A stretch of DNA of 64,000 nucleotides from Pachyseris speciosa (lineage: Eukaryota; Cnidaria; Anthozoa; Scleractinia; Pachyseridae). Shown one piece after another: positions 1 to 9,423 of this stretch. Numbering within the stretch: position 1 is the first letter of the stretch; every line of letters begins with the position of its first letter. Made by a program: the position numbers and the translations under genes. The notes below the pieces were generated by a model. The model worked only from the letters and a program-made list of their open reading frames with translations, did no database searches and was not told the origin of the DNA. Location: positions 5,001 to 69,000 of the forward strand of contig JAEMWC010000377.1 of the NCBI GenBank assembly GCA_016490735.1, written 5' to 3'.

Positions 1-496
1 CAAGTAACCAGTTTGGTCGGTTTTAAAATATTTTTTTGGATACACCCTAACACCTCCTCCTTCTCCTCATTTCCAATTTTTGCCATGACGTCTCCTTACG
101 TTAATTTATTTAATTTATCTTTCCTCAAATTAATGAGATTCCCCCTCCTTTATGACTAAAAAAGAGGCCCAACCGATGCGACCTATACTACTGAGTGAAG
201 CGACTAGTTTGACGTTACTTGAAGGCGCTACGCCGCTTGTTAATGATTTTAAAGTTCGCAAGGGACACGTGCCTTCCCTGATAACCTGCCGCGGGAAGTT
301 AAAATCAGATCTTCTCTTATGAAAACTCATGTTCTCGTTGGTCGAACCCAAATACAGACTGTCTTGACTCAAGGAGGACTTCACCAAAACGATTCCAAAA
401 GTCGTCTTGTACTCCTCGGTTCGAAATATTAACCATTCATTGTACTGACTCTTCATGGGAAATACTTAAGGGTGACACTGATGGAAGTAGTGTTGT
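1..496. other. Left edge, no gene recognised
   Basis: A 108-codon minus-strand reading frame covers 130-456, but it has no recognisable domain, no splice support and no partner exon. Nothing else is supported here. The 5' part of the EGF gene must lie further left or in exons too short to recognise. Confidence 0.4.
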
Positions 497-910
497 ATTT
501 TATTTACACATGGTAATGGTAAGGTATTTATATAGCGCTCATATCACATAGTCTCATGGCGGTTTACATCACTGGCCGGGGAACTTGACCAGACTGCTTG
601 TGCAGTTTACAATTAATGAAGTAGGTAATGAGTGCCCCCGTAAGGTAGATATCTAGGACAGACACTAGGGGTGGTCACAGTCAAAGTTTTGTTACGTCCT
701 TAGTGGTTCTTTTACGTCCCACAGAATCAGATTAAGTGAAAGTACTGTGAGACGGCGCCTACGGTTTACGTCCTTATCCAAAAGTCTAACCATTTGCAGG
801 CAGCGCTTCCTCCTCAGTTATTTAAAGACCCTGAGTTTTGGTCCGGCCGGGGTTAGAACCCGCGACCTCCCGCATGGTAGTCCGGTGCTCTACCACTGAG
901 CTAACCGGTC
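497..910 (-). mobile_element. tRNA-derived SINE with LINE-like 3' tail
   Basis: Read on the minus strand, 910 down to 841 is a tRNA-like head: a good A box (TTAGCTCAGTGGTAGAGC) and a B box (CGCGGGTTCTAACCC). It is followed by about 340 bp of body and a 3' end reading GAGCGCTATATAAATACC and then a degenerate TTACCA repeat. A tRNA head plus unrelated body plus short-repeat tail is the standard SINE layout. The tail is the same as that of the LINE fragments near 17.5 kb and 32.6 kb. The element lies just upstream of the first EGF exon seen here, on the opposite strand to that gene. It has no coding capacity. Confidence 0.75.
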
Positions 911-1316
911 ATCTACATGGAATTTTCCTGTGTTACTATGTTGGAGGAGGTTGTTAAATACAATCTTTCTGTAGTTGTGAGAAGGGGTTTTCTACTTTGT
1001 TAGTCGAGATGTTTTGATGTAAAGTTAAGAAATCATCAGGAGTGTTTATAAAGTTTAAAACACGAGGCGCAGGCATGTGTTTTACGACTTGATAAACATG
1101 AACGGCTTCAAAAGCTTTACCGTAGATCTATCCATTTAGATTTTTCAAAATTTAGCTGTGTCTATATCAGATATAAAAACACTCATCAAACATTAATTGC
1201 GTTTGTATTTTCTTAATGAATTATTAATGAATTTGAGAAGAACACTTCAGGCGCCTCTAATATGCTTCCATTGATTCTCTACTTCTCTACTATTCAACTA
1301 AGCTGTATTTTCCCAG

Positions 1317-2706
1317 GTGTGCTCGGCCAAACCAATGTACCTGTCCTTCTGGGTATAGTGGTACTATGTGTGAAAAAGGTAAATGTGACTACAAAATGTT
1401 ATCTTAACAAAACAGTTGTCAAAGTAGACCAGACTATACCAACCATACAAACTACATACATTTTGTGTTTAAGATGAACGGACGTTACCTGTTGAAAAGT
1501 TGTCTCGGTTGTGGTTGGGGGCGATCTGCACTATTTGCAAGACCTCGCAGGATTGGTTCAAACAACAATAAACTAATAATGAAATTAATAGAGCCTTGCA
1601 CTGAAACAACAGTGTTGCAGCCTATAAAGCTCCATTGAAATTAGTGGTTTTTAAGCGGTGCAGCCCAACCGCTTGGGATACAGTTTCTACTGTTAGAAAT
1701 AACAGCGCTTGGAGTTTAGGGTTTAATTTAGCTGAAACATGCTAAATATATAAAGGTCTGACGGTACGCGGCGATATATTCTAAGCAGTCCATACTACGA
1801 CCCTTTCCATTTTCCACGTTCTGGTGAGAGGTTTTCACATGTAGGTGGTGTCTGGAAGCTTTAGTTAATAGTAATTTTAGTTTAATTGCCAAGCTACGAG
1901 ATTTAACTGTATCTCGGAAACTTTCACATCTTATTTCAAAAATTTCAAATGGCTTTCTCTTTTTCGGGTTCTTCTGAGGTTAAAATTATTTTAAATCGAC
2001 GGATTTAAATAAGATTTAGGGATTTAGCTTGGGCTAAGAGTGTATTTTCTTCTGTTATTAGCCATTTGTAACCAGCCCTGTATAAATGGAGGTCATTGTG
2101 TTCGGCCTGGGGTCTGCGCATGCGCGTTTGGATATACTGGGATACAATGTGAAGAGAGAGGTGCGTTGATAACTTATGGTACATGAATGAAATCATATGA
2201 TGATATGGATTATGGGTAATAAAATGCGTCCTTCATCAGAGTTTTACGAGGCTATAGAATAGTTTCAGATAAAGCAAGGAGAAAGCATGGTCTAAACAGG
2301 GTTTGAAACAACAGTAAAATACACGAAAACACTTTGTAAATTAGTTAAGGAAATTGACGTATTGCGCGCAAGAAACATACAGGAAAGGCTTGTGAAAAAT
2401 CTAAAATTGTGCCGAAAAAAGGAATGTGTTATGAAAACGTTCAAGTCATAAACAAAGCGGAGATAACGACGCCAAGCTTTCTAGCATTCTAAACAAGCCT
2501 AAAAACACATTAGAAACACGCTAAGAAAACTGGTGAGAAATGTCCGCCGAGAAAATGTCCACCACTGAATCCCAACGAGTGGCGAGACGCTGGGACGAAG
2601 ACACTAACTTAACTGGAATTCCTTGTTCTGGAGGTTATTGTTTCATCATCGTAATATTTATGTCTACTTTTTTACAGATCCATGGGTTGACAAAAGAAAG
2701 CGTTAG
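1317..2706 (+). CDS. EGF-repeat protein, C-terminal exons (WIF1-like layout), 5' partial
   Basis: Three phase-compatible exons are visible. Exon A (1317-1378, after TTTTCCCAG, before gtaaat) encodes CARPNQCTCPSGYSGTMCE followed by K. Exon B (2062-2160, after TTATTAG, before gtgcgt) encodes a full EGF-like module with six cysteines, containing CINGGHCVRPGVCACAFGY and ending CEER. Exon C starts at 2678 after TTTTTACAG, encodes DPWVDKRKR and stops at TAG 2704-2706. The reading frame runs through all three junctions without a break. The C-x3-NGG-x-C-V-x-P-x-x-C-x-C spacing, the link CEKAIC between modules and the short basic C-terminus resemble the end of Wnt inhibitory factor 1-type proteins, which are secreted. 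VWDE-like or other EGF-repeat proteins are equally possible because the N-terminal domain is missing. Earlier exons were not found in 1-1316. Confidence 0.82.
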
Positions 2707-2904
2707 ATGTAACGACATTCAGTTTCTCTGAAACCCAAAACTCAGGCCTGGGAGCCTGGGGACAGTTTGTCAAAAGTCCGATAAGTTAGTGCGCACGAAA
2801 AATATTTAGGCTCCAAATCTTTTGCACAGTTCTTTGCCTATCGAAAGACAAATTGAAGAATCGTAAATGGTTTACGATTGAGTGTTGTAGAACCAAAAGT
2901 TATA

Positions 2905-3085
2905 GCCCTGGCCAATCACCGCAAACGGTCAGCAAAGACATGTGGCCGGCGCCAAGCGCGGGAAAATGAGCGCGTTGAAGTGATGTGATTGGTTTTAGTT
3001 TGGCTTCTTATTGGTTGAGAAAGTGACGCAAGTTTTGTTGACCAATCACAGAGCGAAGTAATGCAAAACCAAAGGAGACGCAAGT
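2905..3085. repeat. CCAAT-box-rich dispersed repeat
   Basis: Several forward and reverse CCAAT motifs alternate with short GC-rich words: GGCCAATCACCGC, GTGATTGGTTTT, TTATTGGTTGAG, GACCAATCACAGAGCG. The words are partly complementary across the block, so it can fold back. Similar words recur at 9587-9660 and near 22838. It looks like a short non-autonomous repeat rather than a gene promoter, since no exon starts nearby. Confidence 0.45.
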
Positions 3086-3826
3086 CACTTTTGACACTCA
3101 ATTGAAAACTGTTCAATTCGGCAAAATAGCGACAGTCGATAGTTAAAACGTATAGGTAAACATCTTATAGGCGTTGTCGAGAAACGGGCGTTTGGACACG
3201 TTGCAACAACGCCAACATGGTGACGTCCGTGTCCATATCAGAAACCTGCGGAACTTTTCTGGCCACACACATGGAAAGCAGTAAGGGGTACCGCAAAGGA
3301 CTGTCTCAAAGATGAACTTCCGCTCCAGTTTGTAAACTATTTATATCCGCTTTTATTTCAGATTATTTAGTTTGTTCATGACAATATATCTATTTTATAT
3401 AGTACAATGCACTTTCTTTCAGAGCATAACTTTATCTGTTAAATATTCATTTTGAAAATGTAAGCTTTCATTGAAAGAAAGGAAGATAAAACAAGATATT
3501 GCCAACATAAAAAGTCAATTTAAAGGCGCGGTTTTTTATCAATGCATGTGATATTCATTCGAAAAGGATTAATAAACAGTTTCGTTTCTTTAATTTGTGA
3601 GATGAAGAAGATAAAGGCAATGTTTCACTACACTATGAGATTGAATTACATTGATTTCTGTTTATTTCCTGTGGTTTTCTTCTTCGTCCCTGCATCCTGC
3701 ACTCCGCATTTTTATGCAGAACTCAGCGATCAAAAAAACCTCGCACAATCCATCTTTACCTCAAAAGACAAAACGGTTCACCCAAGCTGTTAATGCTTGG
3801 CTCAATCTTTGCTTTGGTAGATTTAA

Positions 3827-4434
3827 GGACTTAATCTCCTTAAACTGTTTGTTTTCTCATGTTTTAAAGTGTGAAATTTGTCTAGGTCTTCTCTGAGGGC
3901 GAACCTGCATGTGCCCGCTACCAATGCCCGCTACCATGTGGCCTTAGTGCCCTTAGAGTGGCTTCAGCTTACCAGATCACATTATTTGTGAGGTATCCTT
4001 GTCATTCAAGCCACATCCCACAAGCTTTACGTTTTTCACCCCTATTTAGCCTGAGGTCATGCCCTCTCCCTCTCCTCTTTGAACAAGTGGCCCTGGGGCC
4101 CAGGGGCCCAGGATCAGTTCTAACCAGGCTTACTGTAACTCGGCCACTACTAATTGCAGTCCACTTATAGGTGCTCAAAACTCAAAGTCCCTGAGTTGTT
4201 TGTTTGCCGCAAGTCTTTAACACGTCTATGCCGTAGCTGATAGGCGAGAATTCTAAACCTTCGAAGGTTATCTTCAAATCCCGTAAAATATCCAATCAAA
4301 CTGGATTTTCGTGGTGTACTTTGTAAAAAAAAACCCGAAAGAAAAAAAACATGCAGGTTCGCCCTCAGAGAAGACCTAGACACATTTCACACTTTAAAAC
4401 ATGAGAAAACAAACAGTTTAAGGAGATTAAGTCC
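3827..4434. repeat. Fold-back element with 86-bp inverted arms
   Basis: The left arm 3827-3912 and right arm 4349-4434 are reverse complements with only a couple of differences by eye, equal in length. The arms include GTCTAGGTCTTCTCTGAGGG and its complement. The 436-bp spacer holds no gene. Equal, nearly identical arms suggest a non-autonomous fold-back (MITE-like) element or a recent inverted duplication. Confidence 0.8.
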
Positions 4435-5519
4435 GTTACGGCGGATGTCTATTGTTGGATATTTTTATTAGCAAAATTCGAAAATAAACAGGTATGACAC
4501 AACGGGCTATTTACAAAGAAAAGCGTAATTGTTTGAACGCCTTTTTGCGTCAATTGAGGCCCTTTGAACGTCATCTCTCCTTACCCTTGACCTCTCAATC
4601 CGCTACCAATGAAAACAGCCACAGTCTCCAAATGGCAAGTGAATTTTAATAGTATAAAGAGATGGTGAAAATCTACTTTCCACAAAACGATCGGATTTTT
4701 AGTTCCTTCTTCAACAATTTGCCAGCCTCTGTGATCAGCTTACAGGCACGTTCTAAAGAATGGGTTCAAGAAAAACGTACCAAGGCCAGTAAAACGTTTA
4801 TAGTTGCCGTAGTCGGGTGATGACATGCTCAAGAGAACATTCGTGGAGTTATTGATACCAACTTAGGTTCTGTTTAAACAGAGCTCACGTCAGCTTAAAT
4901 TTAAACCTTTTGTTAACAAGACGAAGACTCTCATCTTGCCAACAACGTACTGTCTCTGTGATATTAATAAAACCGCCCGTTTTCCGGATTTACCTCCTCT
5001 ATGTTTGGGTATTTTAAACATTTCCGCAAGATTAAAGTAGAGTTTTCACGTCAGAAGGGATTTCCCTTTGCAATTACGGTTTTAATTTCTTCAGAGGAAA
5101 GAAACTTCTGCTTGCAAGATTGAATTAACGTGAATACCAAATTTGACCCAGAAGATTATCTCCCACTAAACGGACTGATTGTTTTTACCGACAAACTGTC
5201 GCAAGACTGACATTGAAGCAAAATCTTTATTAATGAGGGAAAAAAAGCAGTCTCTTGAAAAAGAAAACACCTTTTCACGAAAGCTTCTTTGTTACAGAAA
5301 TTTCGGGCTTCGCGACAATGCCAAACAAAGCTGCTTCTAAGCCTCCCACCACCATCGCCTTTCCTGCCAAAGACTTCTGCCTTCAAGTACGATATGAGTG
5401 TACCAGTTTTTTCTTGTCAGTTCTTAATTCTATATCAAAGGCGTTACCCTTCTATCTACGACTAATCCTCACTATTCAAAAAATTAACATACAAATGTGG
5501 CCTTGAACTACTGTAAAAT

Positions 5520-5860
5520 ACACTAAAATACTAAACTGAAGTCCGAGCTTTCGCCTCTCAACGGCATCGTCAGGGACAGATAAGATAAAATATTCTGCGA
5601 GGGCCGAATACAAGGGGGAAAGGTGACAAAATAAAACAATGAGTGGAACAGTCGATGGCAATGAGCGAGTGTCACTGTGACAGGATCCAGTCACTATTCA
5701 AGTTACCATTGCCCCAGATCTTAACCGGTCTTAAACTGGCCCATTTCAGTCCACTTTCCGACCCCTTGCCCTTGGCAATTAAGCCAACGTGTTGGAACAC
5801 ACGGCATACTTTTCTTCGTCTACCTCTGCGCGGGGAAAGGCGTAAAACAGGCTGACACAA
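5520..5860 (-). mobile_element. PLE-like terminal sequence with minimal hammerhead motif
   Basis: On the minus strand this non-coding block ends with a hammerhead-like core at 5573 down to 5549: GTCC, then CTGACGA, a GCC/GGC helix with loop GTTGAGA, GAAA, GCTC, then GGAC, which can pair with GTCC. This arrangement, with a near-absent third helix, is known from the terminal repeats of Penelope-like elements. The rest of the block is unrecognised. No reverse transcriptase or GIY-YIG frame is left, so it would be a solo terminal repeat. The assignment rests on the motif alone. Confidence 0.45.
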
Positions 5861-7904
5861 CTCAAGAACATACTCGTGGTTAAAACGTTTGCTTCAACTT
5901 TCAATACACAAACTCAAAAGCTAGAACAATGTTTCATGATTCTTCGTAGTGAAGGGCATTTCGGCCTCATTATCCGTCATAATCCTCTTCACTTCACTCG
6001 AGTATTAAGTTCTGCACGTTTTCATCTTAATTCAGTTATAGCTTTTTCTCTGTCAGTGTTTAATCACTCAAAGTCCCTGACATTTCATAGTAATGATAGC
6101 ATGTAAACCCTTGAGGCGCAAGAAATACCTCTTAATTCACTATAGCTTTCCGGAGGAACATTGACATTGGTCCGATTCCTTTGAACTGGGCAAGATTTCT
6201 GGTAGGTTGACTTTAATATTTAAGGTAAAAGTTTGAATAGAGCAGCAGAAATAGGAAGCAAAATAAGACACGCACGTTTATGGGTAAATACATGTTCACT
6301 AGTCTGCATTAACCAAATGAGCTGAAATAGTTCCCAGTAAAAGAATCGACTCGCAAACATGTATAAGTCTGTCAAAAAAGGCCACCAATTTTGGTATGTA
6401 TGTATCCGTGCTTAATCCGACAAAACGGTGTCGAATTGCGCACATCTGCCATTGTCAAAAGGCGTTTCCCTATTTGGCAGTCGGGAAAAAAGCGGGAACT
6501 AGGGAAAAACCGCAATAGGTTGACACAAGTACAATGCATGCGAGGTTAAAACGAGTCTTAAAGCCGACGCAAAGTTGTATCCGGTTCACTGATTTTGTTC
6601 AAGTTCTTTTACCCAGGGTCATAGAAAAAATGAGGTTTCATTTGATCTTATAGTACTCCAGCCAACCTAACAAAAGCTAAGGGCGTAATGAGTAACAAAT
6701 TGATAAGGAGAGGGACCACTTTTAATAATTTTATTTTAAAATTGCGGCGCATGCGTTTACTTGGCTCGCCCTGTTATCGAAGAGTTATCTCACAGAACTC
6801 AATAAGCTGTTGCAAGTTGTGGAATTAGTGTGAAACAGGTAAAATAGTTTTAAATGAGTTGATCATTGATAAGCTTAAGCTTCTCCAGCTCTGGGTTGAC
6901 ATTGACCCATTTTCCTCCAGTCCCATCCACCCCTCCCCTCCATTTTGACTGGCATGTCCCGGCTGGTGAAATTAAGAGATCTGTTCCTGAGTGAAACCTT
7001 CACTACACCAGAAAATATTTCGCGCAACCTGTCCCACGATATTTTGGCGCCGTATGGAGAAACGCTTCTTTGGGTAAAAACCTAGTATAAGTAATTGAGA
7101 CTTGCAATTTATTGCGCGTCGCAGGAATCGCGAATGGTGGAGCCAACTTCAACTGCTGCCGACGATTGTTATACTCACAAAATTGCGAAAAGTCGTGAAC
7201 GTCTGGGTATGTTACACCAGGCGATTTGTCGTGCATTTTATGTGGCAAAAAGTGCCTCAAATTGTCTACTAATATAGTCCTTAAGGCCTTGACCCTCAGC
7301 TTAATTAAGCCGAGCACGTACATTGTTTCAAGCAAGAGCCCTGAAACCCTTCCTCATCAACACTCACACAATAGAATTGTGTAACCAAAGAAATCTTGAC
7401 AAGTAAGCTTGTCGTGTTTAGTGTTTGAAGACAGCTCTCGAGTTCTGCGTTAAGTTCAATTAATTTCTCAACGCCGTGGTAATAGGCGTTCTGCGATCAG
7501 CTTTGGTGTCTCATCGATTTACGTTAAATTTTTTTCTCGAATTTTTAACTGAAACTTTACCTATGTAAAAGATGTAAATGAATATCAAGTTGTCTTTGTG
7601 CTCCGAAATGATGCTGTGCGAGATTGTCTTTAGAATAGAAGAAAGAGCAAGTGACGTTTTATCTCGCTAACATACTCGATTTCAAGCACAGAATGGGCAT
7701 TCATTTATAAATTAATCCTTGTTTATTTTCAGTAGTATTCCCACATCAGACAGGCTGAAGCGATTGGCGACAGAATGATTTATGACAATCCAATTGCCGT
7801 TAATCAATGTTGTTTTAATGCGCATCGTTTTTGATGTACATTCACAAGGTAAAGCGGATACTGGGCCGAGGGAAAACGTGGGATGAGCGAAAACAAGGTG
7901 GGTG

Positions 7905-8325
7905 CGGAGATTGGGGAGAGAAAAAGTAAGGCCGCGTGTTAAGTCCACGCGTGCAAGCAGACTAGGGAGAAGAAAAGTAAGGCCACGCGCGCACGCACAG
8001 ATCGGAAAAGGGAAAAGTTAGGCCACGCGTGTACACAGAAGTAAGGCCGAGCGCGCACTTTGAGTGAGAGGAAAAGTAATCCCACGCGGTAATGCCACGC
8101 ACGCACGCAGAGATTGAGAAGGGGAAAAGTAATCCCAAGTAGTAAGGCCACGCGCGCACGCACGCACGCTAGGCCCGCAGTTTGGGAAGAGGAAGAGTAA
8201 GGACGCGCATTAAGGCCACAGGCGCACGCAGAGGAAAGGAAAAATACGAATATGTACACAACGATTTGGGAGAAGTGCAAGGGAAGATGTACGCTGGGAG
8301 ATTGGACGTCTCCCACGCAGTCGTT
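7905..8325. repeat. Degenerate GC-rich minisatellite
   Basis: About seven imperfect units of roughly 50-60 bp share the words GGAAAAGTAAGGCCACGCGCG and CACGCACGCAG in varying order. The minus strand stays open for 125 codons here, but the translation is a repeat artefact (alternating ARP/LF-type words). The block stands out because of its CG density in an AT-rich window. Confidence 0.7.
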
Positions 8326-8334
8326 TTTAGGTGA

Positions 8335-8339
8335 AGAAA

Positions 8340-8402
<63 letters not shown>

Positions 8403-8423
8403 AGAGGTGCCCCCCCCCCCCCC
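8335..8423. repeat. (AAAT)n microsatellite followed by poly-C
   Basis: A nearly pure AAAT tetramer array of about 17 units is followed after six bases by a run of about 14 C. It lies directly beside the GC-rich minisatellite. Confidence 0.9.
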
Positions 8424-8570
8424 ATCCGCGTCCCGTCCTGTTTTCGATTTCTTTCCATTTTTCTGAAGACGACCCTGTGGAGAATGGAAAGGATGACCAA
8501 TATCATCACAAGATATGCTCGACATTACCGAGAGCGCGATATGCTAAAGAACAACGAGTATTTAATCAAG

Positions 8571-8749
8571 GACCGATAAAACGTAGAATGGTTTTAAGTT
8601 TTGTGTACTATATTCCGGCTGGCCAAACCAGCCTTCTTCAGGTACAATGAGAATTTTATTGGAAGGGGTGTTAGAATAAAAAGCTGGCTGGTTTGGCCAG
8701 CCGAAATATAGTACACAAAACTTAAAACCATTCTACGTTGTATCGGCCC
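8571..8749. mobile_element. Fold-back pair of PLE-like terminal sequences with hammerhead-like core
   Basis: Arms 8571-8634 and 8686-8749 are inverted copies of about 64 bp around a 51-bp spacer. On the minus strand the left arm reads GTAC, CTGAAGA, a GGCTGG/CCAGCC helix, GGAA, TATA, GTAC, the order of a minimal hammerhead (8641 down to 8613). The right arm keeps an intact GAAA but has lost CTGANGA, so each arm retains a different half of the core. There is no open frame. It may be a remnant of a Penelope-like element in which terminal repeats ended in inverted orientation. Confidence 0.6.
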
Positions 8750-9345
8750 TTACTCTTAAACTCTTTGTTGATTTTATTACGCCGATCAGATCACCAGTTT
8801 GATCCAACGGTTGCTTGCTTGAACATTTAAATAACAATGCTTGTATGAGGTATAGATCCGTTGTGTCAATAATGTTTGTTAGCGTGAACTACGATTCCAC
8901 GCTAAGTCGTTTGTTAAGAAACATATTTCTGCGCAGTTGTGAATGTCCTGTCTATACTGCAAAACAGCAGAGTATAGCAACCCACTGCCCAACGCGTTCT
9001 CGATTATTTTGAGAAGGGACAACGGCAGTTCACGTCCCTTTACGTTTTGGCAGATAAGCCAGAGATTATCTACACGGTTCCCGATAGAATAAGCGTTTGT
9101 AAGCAATAATTTATTTATTAAAAATAAGACAATTCATTCGTACAAACATCGACATTTTTATACCGCGGTATCAATAATAATTTATCTTGTTTGGAAGACC
9201 TCTTTTTACCACGGAAATCAAATATGATGTGAAGTACTTCAGCAGAACCAGCCTTCCCTGTCGAGTCGTGGATCATTCGATATCAAACGCGAAATATACA
9301 ATTAAAAGTATCTGGCGAGAAAGTTTCTGAAGCGAGAACTTGACA

Positions 9346-9423
9346 TCACAATAGTGTGTTTCCTGTTAGCAACGATTCGATTTCTTTAATTTCGTCCAGC
9401 GTTTCTCCTGTTCTTTTCCTATC
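9346..9423 (-). pseudogene. Conserved-looking tail of the last exon, beyond the in-frame stop
   Basis: After the TAA at 9424-9426 the same frame stays open for about 24 codons to TGA 9346-9348 and reads TLDEIKEIESLL. That matches the acidic, leucine-rich end typical of eIF2A and PYM tails. A neighbouring frame of the same exon gives LIKIGKE directly after LEKTQ, which also fits the family. So resemblance is split over two frames. This may be a decayed end, a sequence error or chance. An AATAAA on the minus strand near 9110 could serve as the polyadenylation signal. Confidence 0.4.

Larger units (their letters stand above)
2707..9345. other. Intergenic stretch rich in fold-back repeats
   Basis: No convincing multi-exon gene was found between the end of the EGF gene and the end of the minus-strand gene. 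The stretch holds the fold-back elements, PLE-like debris and low-complexity tracts listed separately. One exon-like segment on the plus strand (5298-5386) is discussed under findings. Short open frames here lack splice partners or domains. Confidence 0.5.

Noticed and set aside
7939..8316. 125-codon frame over the GC-rich minisatellite
   Set aside because: The peptide mirrors the DNA repeat and frames on the same strand are equally open, as expected of a repeat.
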